From contig NZ_CP041409.1 in NCBI RefSeq assembly GCF_007065885.1, positions 682,001 to 746,000 of the forward strand: a stretch of DNA of 64,000 nucleotides, read 5' to 3'. Shown here piece after piece: positions 23,974 through 34,524 of this stretch (positions within the stretch are counted from its first letter, which is position 1; each line of letters opens with the position of its first letter). The stretch comes from Altererythrobacter sp. TH136 (lineage in GTDB: Bacteria > Pseudomonadota > Alphaproteobacteria > Sphingomonadales > Sphingomonadaceae). The notes below the pieces were generated by a model. The model made no database searches, was not told the DNA's origin, and worked only from the letters and a program-made list of their open reading frames with translations. The translations under genes and the position numbers were made by a program.

Positions 23974-24636
23974 TCAGGCGGGCGGCTGCGGGTTGTTCGG
24001 GACCAAGATCATCGTCCGCCCCTCCACGCGCCAGGACGCAAGGCGTGACAGCAGGTTCATCCCGATGACGTTGGTCGTGCCGATCTGCGGCGCGATCACC
24101 GCGTCGAGCCCGCCCGCCTTCACGCTGCCGAACCGCAAGGTGTCGATCGTGGTCAGGTCGGCGGTCACCGTGCCGTTGGCGGTCGAGATGCGGACCGGCA
24201 CCCCGCCCGTGCGCGGCTCCAGCCCGGCGCGTTCGGCCAGCGGCACCGAGACCGCCGTCAGGGTCGCCCCCGTATCGACCAGGAACGCGGCCGGCTCTCC
24301 ATTCACGGTCGCCTGAATCCAGAAATGCCCGTCCGGTGACATCGGCACCCGGGTTTCACCCCCCGCAACGGTCTGTTCGGGAAAGCCGAGTTCCGGCACG
24401 GCGATGTCCAGCCGCGGATCGAAGCGCGACACCTGCAGCATTACCACCACCAGGATCGCCGCCAGCGCCATCGTGCTGGTCGTCGCCATAAAGCGGCCGA
24501 AACGCGAATAATGTCGCGCGATCCCGGTACCGAGGATGCTGCCGAGCACCGCCGCAACGGTCGCGATCAGCAAACCCGAGCGCGGTATCTCGCGGATGAT
24601 CTCGGTCGTTGCCTGCCAGGCTGCCTGCGGGTCCAT
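23974..24636 (-). CDS. Membrane-anchored retropepsin-like aspartic protease
   Basis: A 220-residue protein with two N-terminal membrane helices (residues about 20-40 and 52-68) and an extracytoplasmic single-domain aspartic protease. The catalytic Asp121 lies in FLVDTGATLTAVS. The later QIGTTNVIGMNLLSRL is the usual hydrophobic segment of the clan AA family found in proteobacteria. Such enzymes work as dimers. No substrate is known. It is followed by the phosphatase gene after 37 bp. Confidence 0.87.
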   Translation of the reverse strand: MDPQAAWQATTEIIREIPRSGLLIATVAAVLGSILGTGIARHYSRFGRFMATTSTMALAAILVVVMLQVSRFDPRLDIAVPELGFPEQTVAGGETRVPMSPDGHFWIQATVNGEPAAFLVDTGATLTAVSVPLAERAGLEPRTGGVPVRISTANGTVTADLTTIDTLRFGSVKAGGLDAVIAPQIGTTNVIGMNLLSRLASWRVEGRTMILVPNNPQPPA

Positions 24637-24675
24637 ACCTGCCCTGTTACACCCTCGCGGCTTTCACCACCATGA

Positions 24676-25662
24676 CTAGGGCGCGCTGCGCGGCACGGTG
24701 GCGTCCGCGAGAATGAGCGAAAAGCGCTCCTCCCGATCGGTCCAGCGTTGCCGGGGCGTCCACCCGCCCGCCAGAAGCAAGGTCGTGCCGCTGCGGCGCG
24801 AAAACTTGTGGCTGTTCTCGGTGTGGATGGTGTCGCCCTCACCCATCGAGAACCGATGGCCGGACACTCCGAATTCGATCGGTCGCAGCGCCTCGAGGTG
24901 CATCTCGATCCGGGAATACGCGTCGTTCCAGCGGGCGACGTGACGCAGCGCATCTATCGGGATGGTCCCGTTCAGCTCCCGGTTGATGCGATGCGCGAGG
25001 TTCAGATTGAACCGGGCGGTTACACCCGCCGCATCGTCATAAGCGGCTTCCAGGATTGCCTGGTCCTTGACGAGGTCCATCCCGATCAGGAGTTGGCTGC
25101 CCTCTCCGAGCGTTGCGCGCATCGTGCGCAGCAGATCGACTGCCGTGCGGGCCACCATGTTGCCGATGGTAGACCCAGGGAAAAACCCGAGCTTGGGCAT
25201 GGCGGTAACCTCAATCGGCAGTTCGACCTTGCGCACGAAGTCCGCCTCGACCGGGTAGACCGGCAAGCCGGGAAATTTGGCCGACAGCGCGTCGGCCGAA
25301 GACCGCAGGAAATCTCCTGCGATGTCGAGCGGCACATAGGCGGCGGGGTCGATGCAGTTGAGCAGCAGCGGCGTCTTCACCGAACTGCCGGAGCCGAATT
25401 CGACCACCGCACGTCCGCCGCCGATCATCGTGCGGAACTCGTCGCATCGGTCGGTCAGGATTTCGGTTTCCGCGCGGGTTGGATAGTATTCGGGGAGCCG
25501 GGTGATCTCCTCGAACAGTTCTGATCCCTCGTCGTCGTAGAACCAGCGCGCCGGGATCGCCTTCTGCGGCTCCGACAAACCCTGCAAAACGTCTTCGCGA
25601 AATGCGGTGTCGACCCCGTCGCGATCCAGATCGACCAGGCTCAGCCCCTGTTCGGCAGCCAT
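24676..25662 (-). CDS. egtD: Histidine N-alpha-methyltransferase (ergothioneine synthesis)
   Basis: Trimethylates the alpha-amino group of histidine with SAM, giving hercynine, the first step of ergothioneine synthesis. The 328 residues match EgtD: an N-terminal PKAIPARWFYDDEGSELFEEI, the SAM loop VVEFGSGSSVKTPLLL, LGFFPGSTIGN, and a C-terminal ENSHKFSRRSGTTLLLAGGW. The ATG overlaps the egtB stop (TGATG), so egtB-egtD is a coupled two-gene operon. Confidence 0.95.
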   Translation of the reverse strand: MAAEQGLSLVDLDRDGVDTAFREDVLQGLSEPQKAIPARWFYDDEGSELFEEITRLPEYYPTRAETEILTDRCDEFRTMIGGGRAVVEFGSGSSVKTPLLLNCIDPAAYVPLDIAGDFLRSSADALSAKFPGLPVYPVEADFVRKVELPIEVTAMPKLGFFPGSTIGNMVARTAVDLLRTMRATLGEGSQLLIGMDLVKDQAILEAAYDDAAGVTARFNLNLAHRINRELNGTIPIDALRHVARWNDAYSRIEMHLEALRPIEFGVSGHRFSMGEGDTIHTENSHKFSRRSGTTLLLAGGWTPRQRWTDREERFSLILADATVPRSAP

Positions 25663-26903
25663 CAGATGTCCTTCGCGAGCCGCAGGCCGGTGAACTGCCA
25701 GCGTTGATGAGGGTAGAAGAAGTTGCGGTAACTGGTGCGGGAATGGCCGCGCGGCGTCGCGCAGCTGGCGCCCTTAAGGACCACCTGGCCGCTCATGAAC
25801 TTGCCGTTGTATTCCCCGACTGCGCCCTCCGCTGTCCGGAAGCGCGGATAGGGCAAGTACGCAGAGCGAGTGAACTGCCAGCAGTCGCCGAACAGGTTGT
25901 GGCCACCACGCGGCAGCGGCGGTGCGGCGTCGTCGAGCTGGTTGCCGGCGGCCGGGTCGTGGCTTTGCGCCGCTGCCTCCCATTCGAACTCGGTCGGCAA
26001 TCGCGCACCGGCCCAGGCAGCAAAGGCATCCGCTTCGTAAAACGAGATGTGCGTCACCGGCGCATCCGGATCGCGAGCCTGCCAGCCCGAGTGGGTAAAC
26101 TGCTGGTCCTCGCGCCAGTACAACGGCGCCGAGATTTGCTCGCCTTGAACCCATCCCCAGCCATCGGACAGCCACAACGACGCGGTGCGATACCCGCCCT
26201 CCTCGATGAACGACTGCCATTCGCGGTTCGACACCAGGCCGGAGGACAGCGCGAACGGCTCTAGCAGGACCCGGTGCCGCGGGCCTTCGTTGTCGAACGC
26301 GAAATCGCCCCTCTCGTGACCCACCAGTGCGATGCCGCCCGGATGTTCCTGCCAACCGGACGCCTCACGCGCAGGCTCTCGGGCGGAAGGGGCACCCCAC
26401 ATCGCAGGGCCGAGGGGGTTCTGGAACAGTGCGTGCTTGATGTCGGTCAGCAGCAATTCCTGGTGCTGCTGCTCGTGCGCTATGCCCAGCTCGATCAGTG
26501 GCGCGTGTTCGGGCCGGTCAAGCATTTCCATGATCGAGTGCGTGACGTGGTCCCGCCAGTCGAGGATCTCGGCGAGCGAGGGGCGCGACAACATGCCCCG
26601 GCGCGAACGCGCGTGCCGGGCACCTTCCGCCTCGTAATAGGAATTGAACAGGTACGGCCAATCGTCGCGCCACCGCCGATAACCGGGCAAGTGATCGCGC
26701 AGCAGGAACGTCTCCCAGAACCAGGTGGTATGCGCCAGATGCCACTTGGCCGGACTTGCATCGTCCATCGACTGGATCGTGGCATCGGCATCGCTGAGCG
26801 GCTCGGCGAGCGCGACGCTGAGCGCGCGCGTTTCAGCGAAGCGATCGGCTAGAGTCCGCGGCGTCTGCTGAGCGTGAATCGTCAGGGGCTGGGGCACGGT
26901 CAT
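25662..26903 (-). CDS. egtB: Ergothioneine synthase EgtB (iron sulfoxide synthase)
   Basis: Non-heme iron enzyme that attaches a thiol donor to hercynine with oxygen. The 413 residues start with a DinB-like helical domain carrying the iron ligands: an early His in WHLAHTTWFWETF and the HX3HXE motif in AHEQQHQELLLTDI. A formylglycine-generating-enzyme-like domain follows from about residue 180 and ends GHSRTSYRNFFYPHQRWQF. No egtC or egtE is nearby, so whether the donor is cysteine or gamma-glutamylcysteine is open. The ATG at 26901-26903 begins the conserved region; longer frame upstream lacks similarity. Confidence 0.94.
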   Translation of the reverse strand: MTVPQPLTIHAQQTPRTLADRFAETRALSVALAEPLSDADATIQSMDDASPAKWHLAHTTWFWETFLLRDHLPGYRRWRDDWPYLFNSYYEAEGARHARSRRGMLSRPSLAEILDWRDHVTHSIMEMLDRPEHAPLIELGIAHEQQHQELLLTDIKHALFQNPLGPAMWGAPSAREPAREASGWQEHPGGIALVGHERGDFAFDNEGPRHRVLLEPFALSSGLVSNREWQSFIEEGGYRTASLWLSDGWGWVQGEQISAPLYWREDQQFTHSGWQARDPDAPVTHISFYEADAFAAWAGARLPTEFEWEAAAQSHDPAAGNQLDDAAPPLPRGGHNLFGDCWQFTRSAYLPYPRFRTAEGAVGEYNGKFMSGQVVLKGASCATPRGHSRTSYRNFFYPHQRWQFTGLRLAKDI

Positions 26904-27065
26904 CCTCTTGCTGCAGCCAGTCCTCTGGCAAGATGACCGGGAAACCGCACAAATGATAGACTCTGTCGCGGCCAACAGTTTCCCCGGGCACCGAGGAAAT
27001 ATGTCGACCCAGTAGCGATAGACGCCCAGGTTAGTTGCTCGCCCTGCGCGCCCTGGCAGACGGGC

Positions 27066-28439
27066 CTATGCTGCCACGGCCGGCCGGGTGCTTGCTTCCT
27101 GATTGAGCATCTCAGCAAGCATGAATGCCAGCTCGATCGACTGCGCGGCGTTGAGACGCGGATCGCAGTGCGTATGATACCGATCGCCGAGCGCTTCGTG
27201 GCTGATGGCCACCGCACCGCCGACACACTCGGTCACGTCCTGTCCCGTCATTTCGACATGAATGCCGCCCGCATGCGTGCCTTCCGCCCGGTGTACCGCG
27301 AAAAAGCCCCGAACCTCGCGCAGAATGCGGTCGAACGGCCGGGTCTTGTAGCCGCTGTTCGATTTGATCACGTTTCCGTGCATAGGATCGCAGCTCCACA
27401 CCACCGGATGGCCTTCGCGTCCGACCGCCCGAACGAGCGGCGGCAAGCCGGCTTCGACCTTGTCGTCGCCGAACCGGCTGATCAGGGTGATCCGGCCTGG
27501 CTCACGCGTCGGATTGAGGATGTCGAGCAGGCGGATAAGGTCATCTGCAGCGAGACTGGGCCCGCACTTCATGCCCAGCGGGTTGCCGATGCCGCGGCAG
27601 AATTCGATATGTGCGCTGCCGGGAAATCGCGTCCGATCGCCGATCCACACCATGTGCGCCGAACAATCGTACCAATCGCCGGTCAGGCTGTCCTGCCGGG
27701 TAAGCGCCTGCTCATACGGCAGCAACAGCGCCTCGTGGCTGGTGTAGAAGGTCGTCCGCTCCAACTGCGGCAGCGTCTCGGGATTGACGCCGCAGGCCTC
27801 CATGAAATCTAACGATTCACCGATCCGGTCGGCCACGTCCTGGAACTTGTCGGCCCACGGGCTGCGGTCCATGAAGTCTAGCGTCCAGCGGTGCACCTGG
27901 CGCAGGTTGGCATACCCGCCCCCGGCAAACGCGCGCAGCAGATTGAGCGTGGCCGCGGCTTGCGAATAGGCGCGCACCATCCGCTGGGGATCGTTGGCGC
28001 GGCTTTCGGGCGTGAAATCGATGCCGTTGATATTGTCGCCCAGATAGCTTGGGAGCGTGACCTCGCCCTGCGTTTCGGTCGGCGCGCTGCGGGGCTTGGC
28101 AAACTGTCCCGCCATACGTCCGACCTTCACCACCGGTCGCTTGCTGGCGAAAGTCAGGACAACCGCCATCTGCAGCAGGACGCGGAAGGTGTCGCGGATG
28201 TAATTGGGGTGGAACTCGGCGAAGCTTTCGGCGCAGTCGCCGCCTTGCAGCAGGAACCCGCGGCCCCCGGCGACTTCCGCCAGGTCGGCTTTCAGCGCGC
28301 GCGCCTCTCCCGCGAATACCAGCGGTGGATAGTGCGCCAGCGTCGCTTCGACCTCTGCCAGCGCGGCACGATCGAGGTAGTTGGGCAAGTGGCGGGCTTC
28401 GTGCGCCTGCCAGCTATCGGGGGTCCATTCCTGTGTCAC
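27066..28439 (-). CDS. 3-deoxy-7-phosphoheptulonate synthase, class II
   Basis: Condenses phosphoenolpyruvate and erythrose-4-phosphate, the entry to the shikimate pathway. The 457 residues are of the plant-like class [56 protein letters not shown] and [18 protein letters not shown] are all diagnostic. GTG 28437-28439 begins [18 protein letters not shown], the normal N-terminus, and is preferred over a TTG 12 codons upstream. It lies 162 bp from egtB, enough for a separate egtBD promoter; nothing definite is visible there. Confidence 0.95.
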   Translation of the reverse strand: MTQEWTPDSWQAHEARHLPNYLDRAALAEVEATLAHYPPLVFAGEARALKADLAEVAGGRGFLLQGGDCAESFAEFHPNYIRDTFRVLLQMAVVLTFASKRPVVKVGRMAGQFAKPRSAPTETQGEVTLPSYLGDNINGIDFTPESRANDPQRMVRAYSQAAATLNLLRAFAGGGYANLRQVHRWTLDFMDRSPWADKFQDVADRIGESLDFMEACGVNPETLPQLERTTFYTSHEALLLPYEQALTRQDSLTGDWYDCSAHMVWIGDRTRFPGSAHIEFCRGIGNPLGMKCGPSLAADDLIRLLDILNPTREPGRITLISRFGDDKVEAGLPPLVRAVGREGHPVVWSCDPMHGNVIKSNSGYKTRPFDRILREVRGFFAVHRAEGTHAGGIHVEMTGQDVTECVGGAVAISHEALGDRYHTHCDPRLNAAQSIELAFMLAEMLNQEASTRPAVAA

Positions 28440-28506
28440 CCGGGCGCCGTAGTCCCTTCGCGCCTGCAGCGCCAAGCGGCTTAAACTTGGAGCGGCGCAA
28501 GCTGCC

Positions 28507-31446
28507 TTAGCGCGAGACGCTGGCCGACTGACCTTCCACCTGAGTGGCGAGCGTCTGCCCTTGAGGGATCACGGCAAGCCGGAAGGGTTGGCGCCCCGTC
28601 AGGTATTTCGCCGCCAGCGCCTGCATCGCCTGGGGAGTGGTCTGGGTGTAATCGTTCAGCAACGATCGCAGCAGCCGCACGCGCTGCGGATCGGTGCTCG
28701 CCCCCTCCAGCTGCCACAACCAAAACGTGTTGCCGGTCGATGCGCGGCTGATCGACTGCTTGAGCGGTTCGGTCACTCGGGCAAGCTCGTCCGCGGTTGG
28801 CGGATTGGCCACCAGATCGCGCGCGATCTGGTCGGTCGCGGCGAAGAACGCCGGCACATCCTGCGGCCGGACGGTGGCCGCCGCCGAGACCGTGCCGCCG
28901 GTCGCGATGTCCACCGGCCAATCGCTTGACACCTGCGGCGAATAACTCGCTCCGGTCCGTTCGCGCATCTCCTCGAGCAGGCGATTGTTGAACAATTCGG
29001 TCAGGATCTGGAGCTGGCGCGATTCCGGCAGCGAGGCGACACCTCCGCCGGTCGGCCAGGCGATCACCGCTGCCGCCTGGTTCGAGTCTCCGCGATGGAA
29101 CAGCACTTCCGGCTGCGCGGAAGACGCGACGGTGACGCTGCGGGCGAGCGTCGCGGCCGGGATCGCCGCGCGCGGCGGCAGTGCCCCGAATGTTCGGCTA
29201 AGTGCCGCGACGGCGTCGGCCATCTTGAAATCACCGAAGATCAGGACCTCGACCGGCCCTTGCTTGAGCAGCGGCTCCCACACCCTGCGGAAGCCTGCTG
29301 GCGTGGCGGAATCAAGCTGCGCGGCGGTCGGCGTCGCAAACCGTGGGTCGCGGTCGTACAGCCGGTATTGCAGATCGCGCTGCAGTACCCCCGACGGGCT
29401 GGTTGAATAGCTTTCGTAAGCCAGCTTGGACGCAGCCTTGGCACGCTGGACCGGATTGGCGTCCCACCGCGGCGTCGCCAGCTTGGCGGCGAACAGATAA
29501 AGTTGATCGGCCAGGTCGGCCTCACGCGTCTGCGCGGTAAAATCGAATACCCCGTCGTCGATCTCGAAATCGAAGCCCATCTTGCGGCCATTGCTGATCC
29601 GGTCGAGCTCCTCCTGCCCCAGTTCCCCAAGGCCGGAACTCACCAGCGCGCTTTCACCAAGCTTCGCATAGACGGCGTCTTCCGGAGCGAACGAGCGCCA
29701 GCCAGCACCGAACCGTGCCTTCACCGTCACCCGCCCGGGTTCGCCGTTGTTGGACCACAGCAGCGCGGTCGTGCCGTTCGGAAAGGCCACCCGCTGGATA
29801 TCGAGCAGGCCAAGCGGAGCCGTCGAACTGGGCTGCTGCGGGGTGCCGAGCGGCGGCAGGTCAGTGAACGAAATGGATTTGGCCGCCACCCGCGCGCTGC
29901 CGTCAGCTTCGACCGGCGCAAGCAACGCCGCACGCAGCGCTGCGGGGGTGGCTTCGGAAGCGTCCGGCGTCACGTACACCGACCGGATCACGTCGCCCGT
30001 CATCAACGAACGCGTGTGCGCGAGCACATTGGCGGGCGTGAACTGGTCCTTCATCCCGCGAAAAACGGTCAGCACCGTTTCGGGCGCGGCCACCGTCTCG
30101 CGAATGTCCACCGCCTGCACCACGTCGTCCGCAAGCTTGGAGCCGGCCAGAACCGCGCGCTGCTCGACCGAACTGGCGAAGGCCACGTCGAATTCGGCCA
30201 TCTCGCGATCGATCTCTTCCTGCGTCGGCGGATTCGCGAGCGCGTCGGCGATCACCGCCCGGACGTCGCTCAGCGCGGCCGACCAGTCTTCGGTCAGCGG
30301 GGCGAACGTGACGAACGTCGCGTCCGCCGTCCGGCTGACGTCTTCCTGATTTACCTGCGCGTAAAGATAGGACCCGCCCGTTCGGGCGCGCGATTCAAGC
30401 CGCCGGTTGATGATCGACTGCGCCAGCGAATCGAGCAGCAGCCCTTCGTTGTACTTAATGGTATCGTTCACCGGGCGCCACGGCCGCATGACCGCGTATG
30501 TCAGGCTGCGCGGCAGGTCGGGTTCGACCAGCACCTGGGTTTCGCCCACCGGGTTGGCGGGATCGGCACCGGCGGGAGCCTTGGGGTCGCCGAAGTCAGG
30601 CGCCGGGGTGTGCGGGCCGACGCCCTTCCAACCGCCAAAGTATTTCTCCACCAATCCTGCCAGGGTGCGGGCGTCGCTGTCGCCGGCAACCACCACCACG
30701 GCATTTTCCGGTCGGTACCAGCGCTTGTGGAACGCCTTTACCGCGGCGGGCGTCGCGGCGTTGAGCGTGGCTTCGGTGCCGATCGGCAGGCGGTTCGCCA
30801 GACGCTGACCGGCAAAGATCGTTTTGCGGCTCTCCTCGGCCACCCGCTGCGCGGCGGCAGCGCGCTCCCGCATTTCGGCGAGCACGATGGGGCGGTCTTC
30901 CGACAACCCCTTGGCGGAAAGCGCCGGCGCCTCGATCATGCCGGACAGCAGCTTGAACACCTCTTCGAGCTTCGCCGGAGTGGCATCGGGCACGTCGAGC
31001 TTGTAAACCGTCTGCGTGGGCGTCGTCTCCGCGTTGGTGTCGCTGCCGAAGGTAGCGCCCAGCCGCTGGAACGTGGCGATCGCCGCGCCATCGGCGAGAT
31101 ACTTGCTCTCGCGGAAGGTCATGTGCTCGATCAGGTGAGCAAAGCCCTGCTCGGAATCGGTCTCGTGGATCGACCCGGCATCGATGCGCACCCGGATGGA
31201 CACCTGGCCCGGCGGCACCCCGTTGTGACGTACCGCATAGCGCAGACCATTGGGCATTTCGCCGAACTGCCATTCCTTGTCGCGCGGGACATCGCTGCCG
31301 CGATAGATCCACGGGGTCTGCTCGCCTGTCTGAAGCGACTTCGGCGCTGGTGGTGCGGAGCCATCCTGCGCTGGAACCGGCGAGGCCAGGAGGACGAGAG
31401 GGAGCAGGGGCGCGAGATGCCGAACGGCACGCGGGAGCAATGTCAT
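28507..31446 (-). CDS. Periplasmic M16 metallopeptidase, two-unit
   Basis: A 979-residue zinc protease of the pitrilysin/insulinase family. A Sec signal peptide is seen (residues 1-27, ending PVPAQ). The first unit carries the inverted zinc motif HLIEH (His104, Glu107, His108). The second unit, from about residue 530, lacks a zinc motif, as is usual. M16 peptidases digest short peptides, such as spent signal or transit peptides, inside a closed chamber. It is divergent from nfu across 101 bp. Confidence 0.92.
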   Translation of the reverse strand: MTLLPRAVRHLAPLLPLVLLASPVPAQDGSAPPAPKSLQTGEQTPWIYRGSDVPRDKEWQFGEMPNGLRYAVRHNGVPPGQVSIRVRIDAGSIHETDSEQGFAHLIEHMTFRESKYLADGAAIATFQRLGATFGSDTNAETTPTQTVYKLDVPDATPAKLEEVFKLLSGMIEAPALSAKGLSEDRPIVLAEMRERAAAAQRVAEESRKTIFAGQRLANRLPIGTEATLNAATPAAVKAFHKRWYRPENAVVVVAGDSDARTLAGLVEKYFGGWKGVGPHTPAPDFGDPKAPAGADPANPVGETQVLVEPDLPRSLTYAVMRPWRPVNDTIKYNEGLLLDSLAQSIINRRLESRARTGGSYLYAQVNQEDVSRTADATFVTFAPLTEDWSAALSDVRAVIADALANPPTQEEIDREMAEFDVAFASSVEQRAVLAGSKLADDVVQAVDIRETVAAPETVLTVFRGMKDQFTPANVLAHTRSLMTGDVIRSVYVTPDASEATPAALRAALLAPVEADGSARVAAKSISFTDLPPLGTPQQPSSTAPLGLLDIQRVAFPNGTTALLWSNNGEPGRVTVKARFGAGWRSFAPEDAVYAKLGESALVSSGLGELGQEELDRISNGRKMGFDFEIDDGVFDFTAQTREADLADQLYLFAAKLATPRWDANPVQRAKAASKLAYESYSTSPSGVLQRDLQYRLYDRDPRFATPTAAQLDSATPAGFRRVWEPLLKQGPVEVLIFGDFKMADAVAALSRTFGALPPRAAIPAATLARSVTVASSAQPEVLFHRGDSNQAAAVIAWPTGGGVASLPESRQLQILTELFNNRLLEEMRERTGASYSPQVSSDWPVDIATGGTVSAAATVRPQDVPAFFAATDQIARDLVANPPTADELARVTEPLKQSISRASTGNTFWLWQLEGASTDPQRVRLLRSLLNDYTQTTPQAMQALAAKYLTGRQPFRLAVIPQGQTLATQVEGQSASVSR

Positions 31447-31547
31447 ATCGCGGCGGTATACCCGCCCCCCGCGTGAAGGGATAGTGAATGCCGGGCAAGA
31501 AACGCTGACGGGCGGGCGAACTTGTTCCCCCCTCCCCTCACGCCTAC

Positions 31548-32135
31548 ATGACCACCATGTTCATCGAGACCGAAACCACGCCTAACCCGGCGAGCCTGAA
31601 GTTCCTTCCCGGCCGGCAGGTCATGCCGTCCGGCACCCGCGAATTCGTCGACCCTGAAAGCGCCGAGGCGAGCCCACTGGCGGAGGCGTTGTTCGACACC
31701 GGCGAAGTCACGAACGTGCTGCTGGGCAGCGACTTCATCGCCGTGACCGCCGCGCCGGGCGTGGACTGGAGCCAACTCAAGCCGCAGGTCGTCGCCGTGC
31801 TGCTCGACCATTTCGTGTCAGGCGCGCCGCTGTTCGTCGGCGGCGGGGCCGGCGGGATTTCGGTGCCCCCCGAAGCTGACCTCATCGTCGAAGAAGATCC
31901 GGCAGATGCCGACATCGTCGCGCAGATCAACGAACTGCTCGAATCGCGCATCCGCCCCGCCGTCGCCAACGATGGCGGCGACATCGTCTATCGCGGCTAC
32001 CGCGACGGGGTGGTGCACTTGCAAATGCAAGGTGCCTGCGCGGGCTGCCCATCCTCGACCGCGACTCTCAAACACGGCATCGAAGGGCTGCTCAAGCACT
32101 ACATCCCCGAGGTCGCGGAAGTGCGCGCCGCCTGA
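31548..32135 (+). CDS. NfuA-type iron-sulfur scaffold protein
   Basis: Carries and delivers [4Fe-4S] clusters to apoproteins. The 195 residues have an N-terminal Nfu domain ([16 protein letters not shown], residues about 8-95) and a C-terminal NifU-like domain whose CxxC is Cys164 and Cys167 in GACAGCPSS. Bridging of clusters occurs between two monomers in this family. It is 8 bp upstream of the nitroreductase-like gene. Confidence 0.94.
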   Translation: MTTMFIETETTPNPASLKFLPGRQVMPSGTREFVDPESAEASPLAEALFDTGEVTNVLLGSDFIAVTAAPGVDWSQLKPQVVAVLLDHFVSGAPLFVGGGAGGISVPPEADLIVEEDPADADIVAQINELLESRIRPAVANDGGDIVYRGYRDGVVHLQMQGACAGCPSSTATLKHGIEGLLKHYIPEVAEVRAA

Positions 32136-32143
32136 AGGCCAAA

Positions 32144-32752
32144 ATGATGATCAAGCAGTTCCACCAGCCGCTCGGTGACGCGGCGCTCGACCAGCTGTTC
32201 CGCGAAGCGCGCACTTACAACGACTGGCTCGACCAGCCGGTCACCGATGCGCAGCTGCATGCGATCTGGGACCTCGCCAAGATGGGCCCTACGTCAGCCA
32301 ATATGCTGCCCGCGCGGATCGTGTGGGTGAAATCGGACGAACCCAAGCAGACGCTCGCCAGCCTCGCGGGCGGCACCAACCCCGGCAAAATCCTCGCGGC
32401 GCCGGTCACCGCGATCATTGGCTACGACATCGATTTTCACGAGCATCTGCCCGAACTGTTTCCCCATGCCGACGCGAAAAGCTGGTTCGAGGGCAACGAA
32501 CCGCTGCGCAACGAAGGCGCGTTCCGCAACTCTTCGCTGCAGGGTGCATATTTCATCATCGCGGCGCGGGCGCTGGGGCTCGACACCGGGCCGATGTCGG
32601 GCTTCGATAACGCCGGCGTCGATGCGGCGTTTTTTGCCGACCAGCCGCGCGTGCGATCCAACTTCATCTGCTCGGTCGGCTATGGCGATCCGGCGAGTGT
32701 CTTCGATCGTTCGCCGCGCCCTGCCTTCGACAAGTTCAACCGCATCGTTTGA
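32144..32752 (+). CDS. RutE/HadB-type nitroreductase family protein
   Basis: A 202-residue flavin reductase that matches the malonic semialdehyde reductase branch (RutE) rather than classical nitroreductases. Markers are [33 protein letters not shown] and [18 protein letters not shown]. No other rut (pyrimidine catabolism) genes are nearby, so the true substrate is uncertain. Start may be the first or second ATG (32144 or 32147). Confidence 0.85.
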   Translation: MMIKQFHQPLGDAALDQLFREARTYNDWLDQPVTDAQLHAIWDLAKMGPTSANMLPARIVWVKSDEPKQTLASLAGGTNPGKILAAPVTAIIGYDIDFHEHLPELFPHADAKSWFEGNEPLRNEGAFRNSSLQGAYFIIAARALGLDTGPMSGFDNAGVDAAFFADQPRVRSNFICSVGYGDPASVFDRSPRPAFDKFNRIV

Positions 32753-32783
32753 CCCGCGCACCCGCGCCGTGCATCGGCGCGCC

Positions 32784-33401
32784 ATGATGCGTACCCTGGC
32801 TATCGACTGTGCGACCGAAGCGTGTTCCGTCGCGCTGATCGACGAAGGCGGTCTCATCGCGGCCGATCACCGGGTGCTGGGACGCGGTCATGCGGAACAC
32901 CTAGTGCCGATGATTGCCGCTCTTCCCGAACGAGGCCGGGCCGACCGTATCGTCGTCTCGCTGGGCGCGGGCAGCTTTACCGGCGTCCGGATCGGCATCG
33001 CCACGGCCAAGGCGCTCGGGTACGCGTGGAGCGCTCCTGTGTTCGGCTATCCGACGCTGGCGCTGGTGGCGGCGATCGCATCAGAGGACGAAGGTTGGTC
33101 GTCACTGACCGTCTGCATGAGCGGCGGGCACGGGGAATGGTTTGTGCAGGACTTTGTCCGCCACGGCCGGCCGGATGGCGACCTCGCGTCATGCACCCCG
33201 CAAGCGGCCGTCGCTCGCGGCGGGGACCGACCCCTAGCGGGATCGCAGGCAGCCGCATTGGCGGAGGTCCTCGAACATCGTGTTCCCGCGCGCGATCAGT
33301 TGCCCGACGCCTCCCGCATCGGCCTGCTCGATCCAGCGCTGTTCAGCCCGGTCGTGACGCCCATCTATGGCCGTGGCCCCGACGCGAGACTTCCTGCGTG
33401 A
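32784..33401 (+). CDS. tsaB: tRNA threonylcarbamoyladenosine synthesis protein TsaB
   Basis: Partner of TsaD and TsaE in making t6A at tRNA position 37. The 205 residues are an ASKHA-fold protein starting MMRTLAIDCATEACSVAL; GLGRGHAEHL-type and SLGAGSFTGVRIGIATAKAL segments are diagnostic. The long open frame upstream is a shadow of the nitroreductase gene, so ATG 32784 (or 32787) is chosen. The stop overlaps the rimI start (GTGA), a common pairing. Confidence 0.94.
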   Translation: MMRTLAIDCATEACSVALIDEGGLIAADHRVLGRGHAEHLVPMIAALPERGRADRIVVSLGAGSFTGVRIGIATAKALGYAWSAPVFGYPTLALVAAIASEDEGWSSLTVCMSGGHGEWFVQDFVRHGRPDGDLASCTPQAAVARGGDRPLAGSQAAALAEVLEHRVPARDQLPDASRIGLLDPALFSPVVTPIYGRGPDARLPA

Positions 33402-33856
33402 ACGAGGATGATCTCGATCGCATCATGGCGGTGATGGACGCGGCTTTCGACCCTGCGTGGGCGGAGGCATGGACCCGCCGTCAGATCGCGGACTCACTGG
33501 CGTTTGCGCACACGCACTGCCGCCTGATTGCCGCCGATGGTGTGGCGCCTTCGGGCAGCGCACCTGCAGCCGGGTTCACGCTCGTCCGCGCAGCACCCGG
33601 TGAGGAAGAGCTGCTGTTGATCGGGGTCGTGCCCGGGCATCGGGGCAAGGGACTGGGACGGCTCCTGCTCGAGCAGGTCATGGCCGATGCCCGAAGTCGG
33701 GGCGCCGATCGGGTGTTCCTGGAAATGCGGTTCAATAACCCGGCCGAACAACTTTACCGGGCCATGGGTTTTCAGCCGATCGGCCGGCGCAAGGATTACT
33801 ACCGCCTGCCTGACGGCAGCAAGCTGGACGCAATTACATTCGGCGTCGCGATCTAG
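33398..33856 (+). CDS. rimI: Ribosomal-protein-alanine N-acetyltransferase
   Basis: GNAT-family acetyltransferase of 152 residues. The acetyl-CoA loop is VVPGHRGKGLGRLLLEQ; EMRFNNPAEQLYRAMGFQPIGRRKDYY is typical of RimI. It starts at GTG 33398, inside the tsaB stop. RimI acetylates the N-terminus of S18 in E. coli; the exact target here is inferred. Confidence 0.9.
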   Translation: MNEDDLDRIMAVMDAAFDPAWAEAWTRRQIADSLAFAHTHCRLIAADGVAPSGSAPAAGFTLVRAAPGEEELLLIGVVPGHRGKGLGRLLLEQVMADARSRGADRVFLEMRFNNPAEQLYRAMGFQPIGRRKDYYRLPDGSKLDAITFGVAI

Positions 33857-33996
33857 CGAAGAAACGACCACACTGCAGGTTGCTGAAGCTTAGAGTGTTC
33901 GCTTGTAAGATGGCGTAGAATGCATCAGGGCAAAGGCGCGGTGGGGTTTTAGACCGGTCGCCCGCCTGCAATACTAATGAATCAAGAGGCTTAGCC

Positions 33997-34443
33997 ATGG
34001 ATAACACTGAAAACGACACGTCGGAGATGCTGATCACGCTCACTTCCGATATCGTCGCAGCGCACGTCAGCAACAACACCATTTCTGTCGAAGAAGTGCC
34101 GGCGCTTATCTCGACAGTCTACACCGCGCTCGCAAACCTGGGCGGCAGTGCTCCGGTTGAGGAGGAGCGTCCCGAACCTGCGGTCACCGTCCGCGCTTCC
34201 GTCAAGCGCGATCACCTCGTCTGCCTGGAAGACGGCAAGAAGATGAAGATGCTCAAGCGTCACCTGATGACCGAGCATGGCATGACACCTGACGACTATC
34301 GCCAGCGCTGGGGCCTCAATGCCGATTATCCGATGGTCGCGCCCGAATACGCCGAAACCCGCCGCGACCTGGCGAAGAAGATCGGGCTGGGCCGCAAACC
34401 TGGTCAAAAGCGCGGTCGCCGGAAGAAGACCGCTGCCGCCTGA
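33997..34443 (+). CDS. mucR: Ros/MucR family transcriptional regulator
   Basis: Alphaproteobacterial zinc-finger regulator of 148 residues; relatives control exopolysaccharide, motility and cell-cycle genes and act as H-NS-like silencers. The metal site is Cys76, Asp79, His89 and His94 (CLED then HLMTEH), followed by GMTPDDYRQRWGLNADYPMVAPEYAE. A basic tail GQKRGRRKKTAAA ends it. The N-terminal 50 residues probably drive oligomers. ATG 33997 has AAGAGG 7 bases upstream; a 140-bp upstream region leaves room for self-control. Confidence 0.94.
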   Translation: MDNTENDTSEMLITLTSDIVAAHVSNNTISVEEVPALISTVYTALANLGGSAPVEEERPEPAVTVRASVKRDHLVCLEDGKKMKMLKRHLMTEHGMTPDDYRQRWGLNADYPMVAPEYAETRRDLAKKIGLGRKPGQKRGRRKKTAAA

Positions 34444-34471
34444 GATCGGCTAAGCTGAGCTTGAGAAGCGT

Positions 34472-34496
34472 GTCCCGGGGCGGTAGGCTCCGGGAC
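34472..34496. promoter_or_regulatory. 7-bp hairpin between mucR and fur
   Basis: GTCCCGG (34472-34478) and CCGGGAC (34490-34496) pair perfectly around an 11-base loop, 29 bases after mucR and 28 bases before the fur start. No T-run follows, so it is not a standard terminator; it may be a leader structure or pause site. Confidence 0.35.
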
Positions 34497-34524
34497 GACC
34501 TCCTAAACAAGCGGACCCGCACAG

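Noticed and set aside
29503-31476. A 657-codon open frame on the plus strand opposite the M16 peptidase
   Set aside because: Low-complexity Arg/His composition and no motifs; the minus-strand frame carries the zinc motif and signal peptide.
31447-31547. EcfG promoter for the M16 peptidase
   Set aside because: AACG and GTTCC are present in the right order on the plus strand, but the spacer is 19 bases, outside the 16-17 rule.
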